From Reyranella sp. (GTDB lineage Bacteria; Pseudomonadota; Alphaproteobacteria; Reyranellales; Reyranellaceae), in NCBI GenBank assembly GCA_029946105.1, contig JAQSDW010000211.1, positions 5,485 through 50,483 on the forward strand: a stretch of DNA of 44,999 nt, read 5' to 3'. Below the pieces are notes generated by a model. The model was not told the DNA's origin. It made no database searches and was given only the letters and a program-made list of their open reading frames with translations. Shown one piece after another: positions 27,318-34,815 of this stretch; within the stretch, counting starts at the first letter, position 1, and each line of letters opens with the position of its first letter. The translations under genes and the position numbers were made by a program.

Positions 27318-28484
27318 ATGGATTTCGCTTTCACCGAACAGCAGCTCGCCATCAAGGACAGTGTCGGCAAGCTCTGCGCCCAGTTCGGCGGCAAGTACTG
27401 GCTGAAGAAGGACAAGGAAGGCGGCTTCCCCGAGGATTTCTATCGGGCCATGGCGGACGCGGGCTGGCTGGGCATCGCCATGCCGGAGGAATACGGCGGC
27501 TCCGGTCTCGGCATCGCCGAAGCCGCGATCATGATGCAGGCGGTGGCCGAATCGGGCGCTGCCCTTCAGGGCGCGTCGGCCATCCACCTCAATGTCTTCG
27601 GTCCCAACCCGATCGTGGTGTTCGGCACCGAGGAGCAGAAGAAGCGCATCCTGCCCGACATCATCGCCGGCAAGGTCAAGGGCTGCTTCGCCGTCACCGA
27701 ACCCGACGCCGGCCTCAACACCACGGCGCTGGAGACCAAGGCCGAGCGCGACGGCAACGGCTATGTCGTCCACGGCAAGAAGACCTGGACGACCACGGCC
27801 CAGGTCGCCGACAAGATGCTGCTGATCGCCCGCACCACGCCCAAGGACAAGTGCAAGCGCAACACCGACGGGCTGTCGCTGTTCTACACCGACTTCGATC
27901 GCTCCAAGATCGAGGTCACCGAGATCGAGAAGATGGGCCGCAAGGCGATCGACACCAACCAGGTGTTCATCGACGGTCTGAAAGTCCCGCTCGAGGACCG
28001 CATCGGCGAAGAGGGCAAGGGCTTCCACTACCTGCTGCACGGCCTCAACCCCGAGCGCGTGCTGATCGCGGCCGAAGCGATCGGCATCGGCAAGTGCGCC
28101 CTGGCCAAGGCCACGCAATACGCCAAGGACCGCATCGTGTTCGGCCGGCCGATCGGCAAGAACCAGGCGATCCAGCATCCGCTGGCCGAGAGCTGGATGC
28201 AGCTCGAGGCCGCCAACCTGCTCACCTTCAAGGCGGCCTGGCTCTACGACAACGGCAAGGAGTGCGGCGCCGAGGCCAATTCGGCCAAGTATCTCGGCGC
28301 GCGGTGGGCCTACGAGGCCTGCGAACGCGCGATCCTGACCCACGGCGGCTACGGCTACGCCAAAGAGTTCCACGTAGAACGCTTCCTGCGCGAGGTCATG
28401 ATCGCGCGCATCGCACCGGTCAGCGAGCAGCTAATCCTGTGCTACGTCGCCGAGCGCGTGCTGGGGCTGCCCAAGAGCTACTGA
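27318..28484 (+). CDS. Acyl-CoA dehydrogenase with isovaleryl-type catalytic glutamate
   Basis: A 388-residue FAD-dependent dehydrogenase. The CFAVTEPDAGLNTT flavin segment (123-136), WTTTAQVAD, and the C-terminal HGGYGYAKEFHVERFLRE are characteristic. The base position of medium-chain enzymes (YEGT) reads IAPVSE, with no acidic residue there. Instead Glu246 in GLNPERVL aligns with the catalytic Glu254 of isovaleryl-CoA dehydrogenase (LDLERL). That points to branched-chain or other substituted acyl-CoA substrates. It is the last gene of the DMT-SDR-hydrolase-dehydrogenase operon. AAGGA lies about 11 bases before the ATG. The electron acceptor is presumably electron-transfer flavoprotein encoded elsewhere. 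Confidence 0.92.
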   Translation: MDFAFTEQQLAIKDSVGKLCAQFGGKYWLKKDKEGGFPEDFYRAMADAGWLGIAMPEEYGGSGLGIAEAAIMMQAVAESGAALQGASAIHLNVFGPNPIVVFGTEEQKKRILPDIIAGKVKGCFAVTEPDAGLNTTALETKAERDGNGYVVHGKKTWTTTAQVADKMLLIARTTPKDKCKRNTDGLSLFYTDFDRSKIEVTEIEKMGRKAIDTNQVFIDGLKVPLEDRIGEEGKGFHYLLHGLNPERVLIAAEAIGIGKCALAKATQYAKDRIVFGRPIGKNQAIQHPLAESWMQLEAANLLTFKAAWLYDNGKECGAEANSAKYLGARWAYEACERAILTHGGYGYAKEFHVERFLREVMIARIAPVSEQLILCYVAERVLGLPKSY

Positions 28485-28511
28485 CGAGCTGCTGAGGAAT
28501 TGCCGGGGGAA

Positions 28512-29615
28512 CTACCGGGCGGCCACCGCCTGCTCGGCGACCACGTTGCCTAGGTCGCCGAGGTTGCGCCGGATCTGCTCGAGGGCGAAGGAAAGCGCGA
28601 AGAAGCGACCCACCAGCTCGTCCGACAACTCCCGCGTCACGCCTTCGCGCCGAAGCGCCATCATCTCGGCAACCGCGGCGACATGGGCCCGGTCCATCAT
28701 CGTCTCGTCGGGTGGCGGCTGGCGCACCAATAGCGCGGCGGCATTGGCCTTCATGTAATCGGCGGCGGCCATGCCGAAGGCTGCAAGGGGAGCCGCGAGG
28801 CGGGCCTGCATGGCCTCGGGCAGCGGCTGCTCGACCGCGCGGCCGATCATGACGCAGTCGTGGCGCAGGCGCTGCAGCGTGCGACGAAGCGGGCTCGCAT
28901 CGGGTTCACTCGACAGCCGGGCCGAGCGCTCCTGCTCGCCCTCGGCGGCGCTGGTGATGAGATCGGCGAGTGCGAGGCCGATGGCATCGTAGATCTGCTG
29001 CAGGTGCGGGCGGTCCTGCTGGCCGGCCGGCACCGTCAGGATGATGCCCAGCCCCTGCGCCAGCAGGTCCAGCGCGCGGGCAGCCACGGCACGCGCCTGG
29101 CGGTGTGCGCCCGCCGGCAGCACCAAAAACGTGACCAGCAGGCCCACGACGACGCCCAGACTCACTTCGAGGACACGATCGATCGCAGCATCGAGCGGGC
29201 TGGCGTGCGTGATCGCCGGCATCAGCACGACGATGATCGACGACACCGGCACGGCGTTGAGGTTGCGCTTGAGGGCTGCGATCAGGGCGAGCGGCGCCAC
29301 AGCCAGCACCAGGACGCCGAGCAGCGCCCCTTCGCTCGCGTGCGGGATCAGGAGCGCAAGCACACCGCCATAGACCGTGCCGCCGATCGTGCCGAACAGA
29401 TAGTCGGTCGAGGTTTTCAGCGACCGGCCGACGCTCATCTGGGTGACGATCAGCGCAGTGAGCACGGTCCACAGCGGCAGCGGCAAATGGAGCGCCTGAG
29501 CCAGGACCAGTCCGAGCACGGCGGCGATCGTCATGCGCAAGGTGAGGGCCAGTTGCACCCGGTGCTGTCGGACCCATGCGCGCAGCGCATTCCAGCTTAG
29601 ATCGGGCCGCTTCAC
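28512..29615 (-). CDS. FUSC-family (aromatic acid exporter-like) membrane protein
   Basis: A 367-residue protein with about six hydrophobic helices in its first 180 residues followed by a cytoplasmic helical domain. The segment LPLPLWTVLTALIVTQMSVGRSLKTSTDYLFGTIGG is typical of the FUSC/ArAE group related to fusaric acid resistance and AaeB p-hydroxybenzoate efflux proteins. It is about half the size of AaeB, which carries two such units, so it probably dimerises. The start is a GTG at 29615 without a clear ribosome binding site. It stands alone on the minus strand, facing the operon that ends at 28484. No membrane fusion partner is adjacent. Confidence 0.82.
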   Translation of the reverse strand: MKRPDLSWNALRAWVRQHRVQLALTLRMTIAAVLGLVLAQALHLPLPLWTVLTALIVTQMSVGRSLKTSTDYLFGTIGGTVYGGVLALLIPHASEGALLGVLVLAVAPLALIAALKRNLNAVPVSSIIVVLMPAITHASPLDAAIDRVLEVSLGVVVGLLVTFLVLPAGAHRQARAVAARALDLLAQGLGIILTVPAGQQDRPHLQQIYDAIGLALADLITSAAEGEQERSARLSSEPDASPLRRTLQRLRHDCVMIGRAVEQPLPEAMQARLAAPLAAFGMAAADYMKANAAALLVRQPPPDETMMDRAHVAAVAEMMALRREGVTRELSDELVGRFFALSFALEQIRRNLGDLGNVVAEQAVAAR

Positions 29616-29761
29616 GCCAATTTATCCGTCCTGCAAAGAAATCTCCCCGACAGGGAACCACGGAAAGGGCTCGATCCGAAAGGCGATCCAACAGGCAACC
29701 CGGGCAGCCGCGCGGCGTTTCTACGTCATAGCTTCGTCTTTTTCCGGAAATGGAGGGGTCC

Positions 29762-30151
29762 ATGACTCACAGCCAGTTCCACGCCAGCGTGGTATTCGGT
29801 GCCATCGTCGTCCTGGCCAGCGTGGCGGTACTCGCCCCGCCGGTGCCGCCGGCCTCGGCCGAGGCCCAGGCGGCCCGCATCTGCCGCGAACAGGGCGTCA
29901 AGCCCGCCTCGCCGGGCTACGACTATTGCCTGCTACGGGCCGAGCAGGCCATCGAATGGGGCGAGCCGCAGCTCGCGCGGGCCTATGCACGGGTGACGGC
30001 GGAAGCACGCGAGGCCTGCCAGGCCTACGGACTCGAACCCACGAGCGCCGGATATCGGGCCTGCCTCGATCGCGAGACCAAGGCGCGCAGCCTGCTGGTC
30101 TTCAGCGAGGAAAAACTGAAGTTCGGGCCCCAGCTCGCCGATCACCCGTAA
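29762..30151 (+). CDS. Small exported protein with a duplicated cysteine motif, function unknown
   Basis: A 129-residue protein with an N-terminal signal peptide (hydrophobic stretch about 9-26, likely cleavage after ASA near residue 33). The mature part holds two similar units, ICREQGVKPASPGYDYCL and ACQAYGLEPTSAGYRACL, each C-x(4)-G-x2-P-x-S-x-G-Y-x2-C-L. Four cysteines could form two disulfide loops in the periplasm. The ATG at 29762 has GGAGGGG four bases upstream; an ATG at 29750 would add four residues. Small exported proteins of this pattern occur in alphaproteobacteria but I know no assigned function. Its stop abuts the stop of the convergent SRPBCC gene with no spacer. Confidence 0.75.
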   Translation: MTHSQFHASVVFGAIVVLASVAVLAPPVPPASAEAQAARICREQGVKPASPGYDYCLLRAEQAIEWGEPQLARAYARVTAEAREACQAYGLEPTSAGYRACLDRETKARSLLVFSEEKLKFGPQLADHP

Positions 30152-30682
30152 TTAATTCGGGTAACGCTGCTCGTACCGGCTTTCGATATCGCCGAAGACC
30201 GTCCAGAAGGCCTTCGGTACGCGGCCGTTGGCGCGCTCGACCAGGATATCGAGATGGGTGTGCCAGCCGCCCGATGTCTGGACCATGTCGGCTCGATTGG
30301 CCAAGTGGCGGTGGGTCAGGATCAGCCGCACGTTCTTGCCCTCGGGCACCAGCTCGAACGTGACATCCGATTTGTCCCACGAGATCACCAGCAGGCGCGG
30401 TGGCTCGACGCGCAGCACGCGCTCGTGGCTGACGTGGCCCTTCTCGTCCATTTCCTTGTAGCGTTCGGGCGGCGCCACCTTGTGCGGCGACAGATCGCGA
30501 TGCTGGAAGCGCAGTTCGACCCCGCCGCCCTCTTTCAGCTCCATCGGCCCACTGGCCAGCCATTGGCCGCGCTTGTCGGAGTCGACCAGGAATTCCCACA
30601 CCGTCTCGATCGGGCCGGGCAGCAGCCGCTCGAAGCGCACTTCGGCGGGCGCGGTGATGCAGCCATAGGCTTGATCAGTCAT
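30152..30682 (-). CDS. SRPBCC (AHSA1-like) protein paired with an ArsR regulator
   Basis: A 176-residue protein of the START/Bet v1-like SRPBCC fold. The order VRFERLLPGPIETVWEFLVD, then RGQWLASG and a C-terminal GGWHTHLDILVERANG is typical of the AHSA1/YndB branch (activator of Hsp90 ATPase homologue 1-like). These proteins have a hydrophobic cavity and are thought to bind lipids or aromatic ligands. AGGAG precedes the ATG, which overlaps the stop of the ArsR gene in ATGA. ArsR-SRPBCC pairs like this are widespread; the regulator controls both. What ligand is handled is unknown. Confidence 0.9.
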   Translation of the reverse strand: MTDQAYGCITAPAEVRFERLLPGPIETVWEFLVDSDKRGQWLASGPMELKEGGGVELRFQHRDLSPHKVAPPERYKEMDEKGHVSHERVLRVEPPRLLVISWDKSDVTFELVPEGKNVRLILTHRHLANRADMVQTSGGWHTHLDILVERANGRVPKAFWTVFGDIESRYEQRYPN

Positions 30683-31050
30683 GTGCGACTCCTCTTCTTC
30701 ATCTTGTTGGTCTTCGCTTGTCGGGCGTGCTGCAGCAGCGCGGTCTCCAGGGCATCGAGGCGGCCGGTCCAGAAGCGCTGGTAGTAGGCGATCCAGCGGT
30801 CGGCCGCGGCCAGTGCCCGCGCCTCGAGGCGGCAGTGGTGGGTACGGCCTTCGATGGTCCGGCTGAGAAGCCCCGCCCCCTCCAGCACCTTCACGTGCTT
30901 GGCGGCGGCGGCGAAGGACATGTCGAAAGGCTCCGCGAGTTCGCCCACGCTGTGCTGGCCGTCGGCCAGCCGCCGCAGCATGGCGCGGCGCGTGGGGTCG
31001 GCGAGCGCGTGGAAGACACGGTCGAGGGCGGTGGCGTTCTGTTCAACCAT
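30679..31050 (-). CDS. ArsR-family repressor, autoregulated
   Basis: A 123-residue winged-helix regulator. Residues 7-95 match the ArsR fold (VFHALADPTRRAMLRRL... HSVGELAEPFDMSFAAAAKHVKVLEGAGLLSR). The metal-sensing ELCVCDL box is absent; helix alpha-3 reads HSVGELAEPF and there is one Cys only, so it should not sense arsenic-type metals. The ATG at 31050 lies in the middle of a perfect palindrome, and a second palindrome is 39 bases upstream. No ribosome binding site precedes it, and the -10 box ends seven bases before it, so a leaderless transcript is expected. An in-frame start at 31089 is unlikely because it lies between promoter elements. Coupled to the SRPBCC gene. Confidence 0.9.
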   Translation of the reverse strand: MVEQNATALDRVFHALADPTRRAMLRRLADGQHSVGELAEPFDMSFAAAAKHVKVLEGAGLLSRTIEGRTHHCRLEARALAAADRWIAYYQRFWTGRLDALETALLQHARQAKTNKMKKRSRT

Positions 31051-31059
31051 AAGGTTGAA
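31042..31059 (-). promoter_or_regulatory. ArsR operator 1, containing the arsR start codon
   Basis: A perfect palindrome TTCAACC-ATAA-GGTTGAA (18 bases, 7-base arms). On the minus strand it reads TTCAACCTTATGGTTGAA, and the ATG inside is the start codon of the ArsR gene. It also overlaps the -10 box (TATATT on the minus strand, 31058-31063). Binding here would block both transcription and the translation start region. Confidence 0.8.
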
Positions 31060-31085
31060 TATAACGCCGCCGCCGTATAATTCAA
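31058..31085 (-). promoter_or_regulatory. Predicted sigma-70 promoter of the ArsR-SRPBCC operon
   Basis: On the minus strand TTGAAT (31080-31085) and TATATT (31058-31063) are separated by 16 bases. The -35 box overlaps operator 2 and the -10 box overlaps operator 1. The expected start of transcription, about seven bases past the -10 box, coincides with the ATG at 31050. Confidence 0.6.
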
Positions 31086-31099
31086 CCATTCAGTTGAAT
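31080..31099 (-). promoter_or_regulatory. ArsR operator 2, overlapping the -35 box
   Basis: ATTCAAC-CATTCA-GTTGAAT, a second perfect palindrome (7-base arms) with the same TTCAAC/GTTGAA half-sites as operator 1. The centres of the two are 39 bases apart. It lies between the stop codon of the upstream VOC gene and the promoter. Two equal sites flanking one promoter imply cooperative or stacked binding of the repressor. Confidence 0.8.
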
Positions 31100-31103
31100 A
31101 TAT

Positions 31104-31526
31104 CTAGAGGCCGAATTTCACATGGCCCTCGGCGTCGATCGGCCAAGCCGGGTTAAAAGCGATCTCCCAGGCGTGGTCGTCGGGATCGGCGACATAGCCG
31201 CGGAAGCCACCGTGCGGCGGCGCGTCGGCCAGGCGCAACATCTTGCCGCCCGCCGCGACGAGCCGATCGATGACCAGCTGCACATCGGCTTGTGCCGCAA
31301 CATTGTGCGCCAGGGCGAAGGCCCCCGGACGCTCGAGACCCGGACGCTGCATGTCGGCCTCCAGATCGGATGTCGGCCACAGGCCGAGCATCAGACCGTT
31401 CATCTGGTAGAAGACGATCCCGGGCGTTTCGAACACCGGCTTCCAGCCGAAGCCTTCGCCATAGAAGCGCTTCGAGCGCGCCAGGTCGGCGATCCCGAGC
31501 GTGATCAAGGAAATCTGCTGCTGCAT
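31104..31526 (-). CDS. VOC-family (glyoxalase/bleomycin-resistance-like) protein
   Basis: A 140-residue single-domain-size VOC protein. It begins ISLITLGIADLARSKRFYGEGFGWKPV and ends with GYVADPDDHAWEIAFNP, the standard two beta-alpha-beta-beta-beta modules. The usual first metal histidine position reads TLGIAD (no His), while the terminal Glu of WEIAFN is kept, so metal-dependent catalysis is doubtful and a binding role is possible. GAGGG precedes the ATG. It lies directly upstream of the ArsR-SRPBCC operon on the same strand but that operon has its own promoter. SRPBCC and VOC genes often cluster; the link is by position only. Confidence 0.87.
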   Translation of the reverse strand: MQQQISLITLGIADLARSKRFYGEGFGWKPVFETPGIVFYQMNGLMLGLWPTSDLEADMQRPGLERPGAFALAHNVAAQADVQLVIDRLVAAGGKMLRLADAPPHGGFRGYVADPDDHAWEIAFNPAWPIDAEGHVKFGL

Positions 31527-31733
31527 GGTCCACGTCCCTCTTGTTCGCCGACGCATGATTGCGCGGGCGCGAGGTCGCGGGAAAAAGACGCGCCGAGATC
31601 AAACGCCTCACCACGTCCGACAGGGCCGCCGCCCGCACTGCGGACGAAAGCGCCGGGCTAAACCACACCGGCCTGCCTTTTTCGACGTCGCCATCGTAGA
31701 AAGGTCGAAACGCGTCTTCAAGGGAGATACGCC

Positions 31734-32897
31734 ATGGCCGCTCTCGATCCCCTGCCCGCATCGGTGCTGCCCCCATCGGTGCTGCCCGAGGGCGTGCGCT
31801 CCCGCATCCTGCCCGGCATCAACGGCCTCGACATCCATGTGCTCGAAGCCGGCTTCGAGGAGAAGGGCCGGCCCGCCGTGCTGCTGCTGCACGGTTTCCC
31901 CGAGATCGCCTTCAGCTGGCGCAATCAATTACAGGCCCTTGCCGCCGCCGGCTATCACGCGATCGCGCCCGACCAGCGCGGCTATGGCCGCACCACCGGC
32001 TGGAACGCCGATTTCGATGCCGACCTCTCGTCCTTCCGTTTCATGATGCTGCTGCGCGAGGCGATCGGCGTGCTCTATGCGCTGGACCATCGCACCGCCG
32101 AGGCCGTGGTCGGCCATGATTTCGGCGCCGGCGCCGCCTCGTTCCACGCCCTCGTCCGGCCCGACGTCTTCAAGCGTATGGTGCTGATGAGCGCGCCGTT
32201 CGGCGGCGTGCCCGCCGTGCCGTTCGACACCGTGGGCAAGCCGGCGCCAGCCAAACCCATCGACGTCCATGCCGCCCTCGCCGCCCTCTCGCGGCCGCGC
32301 AAGCATTACCAGTGGTATCAATCGACGCGCGAAGCCAACGCGAACCAGTGGAAGGCCAAGCAGGGCGTGCACGATTTCCTGCGCGCCTACTATCATCACA
32401 AGAGCGCCGACTGGACGGCGAACAAGCCGCATGAGCTGAAAGGCTGGATCGCCGAGGAACTGGCCAAGATGCCGACCTACTACATCATGGACCTGGCCGA
32501 GGGCATGGCCGAGACCGTGGCGCATGAGATGCCGAGTGCCGCCGAGATTGCGGCCAACAAGTGGCTGACCGAGGCCGACCTCAAGGTTTATAGCGGCGAA
32601 TACCAGCGCAACGGCTTCCAGGGCGGGCTCAACTGGTATCGCGTCCGCACCTCGGGCCTGGTCGAACGCGAGTACGCCGCCTTCACCGGCCGCACCATCG
32701 ACGTGCCGTCGACCTTCATCTCGGGCGCGAGCGACTGGGGCAACTACCAGTCGCCCGGCGCGCTGGCGCGGATGCAGAAGAGCGCCTGCACCAACATGAA
32801 GGAGATCCACTTCGTGGAGGGCGCCGGCCACTGGGTGCAGCAGGAACAGGCTGCGGAGGTCAACCGCCTGCTGCTGGCCTTCCTGAAGTCGACCTAG
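31734..32897 (+). CDS. Alpha/beta hydrolase, epoxide hydrolase-like
   Basis: A 387-residue alpha/beta hydrolase with the soluble epoxide hydrolase signature. HGFPE (residues 53-57) forms the oxyanion region, the nucleophile is Asp129 in GHDFG, His366 (GAGHW) is the base and Asp334 the likely acid. The cap segment YSGEYQRNGFQGGLNWYR matches the tyrosine-containing cap motif of epoxide hydrolases, which opens epoxides to diols via an enzyme ester. Haloalkane dehalogenase is less likely since that family lacks HGFPE and has a Trp after the nucleophile. AAGGGAG precedes the ATG. An almost exact 15-base duplication near the 5' end encodes the repeated SVLP. The next gene starts 12 bases downstream. 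Confidence 0.9.
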   Translation: MAALDPLPASVLPPSVLPEGVRSRILPGINGLDIHVLEAGFEEKGRPAVLLLHGFPEIAFSWRNQLQALAAAGYHAIAPDQRGYGRTTGWNADFDADLSSFRFMMLLREAIGVLYALDHRTAEAVVGHDFGAGAASFHALVRPDVFKRMVLMSAPFGGVPAVPFDTVGKPAPAKPIDVHAALAALSRPRKHYQWYQSTREANANQWKAKQGVHDFLRAYYHHKSADWTANKPHELKGWIAEELAKMPTYYIMDLAEGMAETVAHEMPSAAEIAANKWLTEADLKVYSGEYQRNGFQGGLNWYRVRTSGLVEREYAAFTGRTIDVPSTFISGASDWGNYQSPGALARMQKSACTNMKEIHFVEGAGHWVQQEQAAEVNRLLLAFLKST

Positions 32898-32908
32898 AGA
32901 GGTCCCTC

Positions 32909-33958
32909 ATGACGGCCGCGCTCGCCATCGTCGATCAGCTGACGGTCGACGTCATCACCGACAATGTCAGCGACACCTATGCCAGCAAACCCTCCTTCGC
33001 CGTCTCGGAACTGGCCAATGTCATGCTGGCGGGCGCCAAGGAGATCTCGGGCGAAACCTTGCTGGTGGCCAATCTCGGCTACGGCCTGCGCCTCACGACC
33101 CGCGTCGGGTCGACCGAGCATGTGCTGCTGTTCGATACCGGCACCGAGGGTGCCGCCTTCCTGCGCAACTGTCGCAATCTCGCGATCGACCTCGGCCAGG
33201 TCGAGGAAATCGCCGTCACGCACGGCCACTGGGATCACATGGGCGCCCTGCCGGCGGCGCTCGACGCCATCGTCGCCCGCCGCGGCCGGGGCGGTGTGGG
33301 GGTCCACGTCAATCCCGACATGTTCAACGAGCGCGGCGTGCTGCTGCAGAACGGCACGATCTTTCCCGCCGCCCGCGTGCCCACGCCGGCGGAAATGGAG
33401 ACGCGCGGCGCGCGCGTCGTGAACGACGGAAAAGCGCGCACGCTGCTCGATGGTCACTTCTATTACAGCGGCGAGATTCCCCGGGTCAGCCCGTTCGAGA
33501 AAGGCCGCGAGGACCATCTCTGCCGGCGCGACAACGAGGAGGACTGGCGGCCCGATCCCCTCCTGATGGACGAGCGCATGCTGGTCGTGAACGTACGCGA
33601 CCAGGGCCTTGTCGTGTTCAGCGCCTGCTCGCATGCCGGCATCGTGAATGTCTGCACCGAGGTCCGGCACCAGTTTCCCGACACGCCGATCCATGCCGTG
33701 ATGGGCGGCCTGCATCTGGGCGGCGTCATGGAGCATCTCATTCCCCAGACGGTCGAAGGGCTGCAACCGTTCGATGTCGGCTACTTCATCGCCGGCCACT
33801 GCACGGGATGGCGCGCCCTGCATGCGCTGGCCAATGCCTACGGCGAGCGCGTCAGCCAGTCCGCCGTCGGCACCAGATACGTGTTCGACGCCAGCATCCC
33901 GCCGCCGGAGCGCGAGACGAAGGCGCCGACGCGATTCGAGGGCGCGCCCACCTGGTGA
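32909..33958 (+). CDS. Metallo-beta-lactamase-fold hydrolase
   Basis: A 349-residue protein of the MBL superfamily. The metal-binding motif reads THGHWDHMG (His105, His107, Asp109, His110), and later CSHAGIVN and AGHCTGW give further His ligands. The layout, with an acidic FDTGTEG loop before the motif and a large insert (about 130-215), resembles the archaeal/bacterial MBL proteins annotated as ribofuranosylaminobenzene-phosphate-synthase-like, which are of uncertain function. GAGG precedes the ATG; it is 12 bases after the epoxide hydrolase gene and probably co-transcribed. It may hydrolyse a lactone or ester; this cannot be settled from sequence. Confidence 0.88.
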   Translation: MTAALAIVDQLTVDVITDNVSDTYASKPSFAVSELANVMLAGAKEISGETLLVANLGYGLRLTTRVGSTEHVLLFDTGTEGAAFLRNCRNLAIDLGQVEEIAVTHGHWDHMGALPAALDAIVARRGRGGVGVHVNPDMFNERGVLLQNGTIFPAARVPTPAEMETRGARVVNDGKARTLLDGHFYYSGEIPRVSPFEKGREDHLCRRDNEEDWRPDPLLMDERMLVVNVRDQGLVVFSACSHAGIVNVCTEVRHQFPDTPIHAVMGGLHLGGVMEHLIPQTVEGLQPFDVGYFIAGHCTGWRALHALANAYGERVSQSAVGTRYVFDASIPPPERETKAPTRFEGAPTW

Positions 33959-33970
33959 CGAGATCCGGGT

Positions 33971-34708
33971 CTAAGCGCCCAGCGCGCCGGCAAAGTCGAT
34001 GAAGTCCTTCGCATAGACGTCGAACCACGGTTCCGGCGCGACGTCCGGGTTCGCGCCCGCACCGAACTCCAGCGGACGGGCCACGAACGCAGTACGCATG
34101 CCGAAGGCGCGGGCGGCTTTCAGGTCGTACTTGTGGCAGGCCACCATCATGATCTCGTCGGGCCGGTAGCCGAGATAATCGACCGCGAGCTGGTAGACAG
34201 CCGGCGCGGGCTTGTAGCTCTGCGCAATCTCCGCCGTCAGCACCGCGTCGAACGGCAGCCCGGCATGCTTGATCACCGCGACCATCGCTCTCATGCCGGC
34301 ATTGGAAAGAGTCGAGACGACGAAGCGCCGGCGCAATCGCGCGATCCCTTCGACACTGTCCGGCCAGGCGTCGAGCCGGCTCCAGATCTGGTTCAACTCG
34401 TCGCGCTCGGCGGCCGTGAAGGCTGCCGACAGACCGTGGTGCTCCAGCAACGTATCCAGCGTTTCGCGGTAGATGCGGTCGACGCGAAGCCAAGGCCGTT
34501 GGCCCGCGATGATCTGGTCGAGCACCGCGCGGTAAAGCCCGCGCCATTCGGACGACAACGCCCCCCAGTCGACCTGCAGGCCCTTGGCGCGGTTCACCGC
34601 CTCGCTTATGCGCAGGAGTGGATGGCAAAAATCGACACAGGTGCCCTGGACGTCGAACGTGAGCGCCCGAACCGCCTTCAGCGCTTCTGCTTGTCCTGCC
34701 CCGACCAT
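33971..34708 (-). CDS. Haloacid dehalogenase type II-like HAD hydrolase
   Basis: A 245-residue HAD-superfamily hydrolase. Motif I is FDVQGTCVD (nucleophile Asp19), where L-2-haloacid dehalogenases have FDxxGT. Motif II is STLSNAG, the motif III lysine is in SYKPAPAVYQLA, and the motif IV segment is MMVACHKYDLKAA, the (A/C)H-x2-DL wording that is typical of type II haloacid dehalogenases. These enzymes release halide from short 2-haloacids with inversion. The ATG at 34708 has GAGG five bases upstream, preferred over a GTG at 34714. It faces the MBL gene and is divergent from the DHA2 carrier gene. Activity on phosphate esters cannot be excluded. Confidence 0.87.
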   Translation of the reverse strand: MVGAGQAEALKAVRALTFDVQGTCVDFCHPLLRISEAVNRAKGLQVDWGALSSEWRGLYRAVLDQIIAGQRPWLRVDRIYRETLDTLLEHHGLSAAFTAAERDELNQIWSRLDAWPDSVEGIARLRRRFVVSTLSNAGMRAMVAVIKHAGLPFDAVLTAEIAQSYKPAPAVYQLAVDYLGYRPDEIMMVACHKYDLKAARAFGMRTAFVARPLEFGAGANPDVAPEPWFDVYAKDFIDFAGALGA

Positions 34709-34815
34709 CGTCACCTCTTCCGCCGATCATTCCTATAGCGGAGGCCCGAATGAGGGAGAAGCGCGGCGGGATCGGCGTTATGGTCCATGCTGGCGGAGAA
34801 GGAAGAAGGACAATC

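Noticed and set aside
31527-31733. Possible small gene or RNA in the 207-base gap before the epoxide hydrolase gene
   Set aside because: No open frame with a ribosome binding site or family similarity and no strong hairpin; it probably holds the promoters of the two divergent genes.
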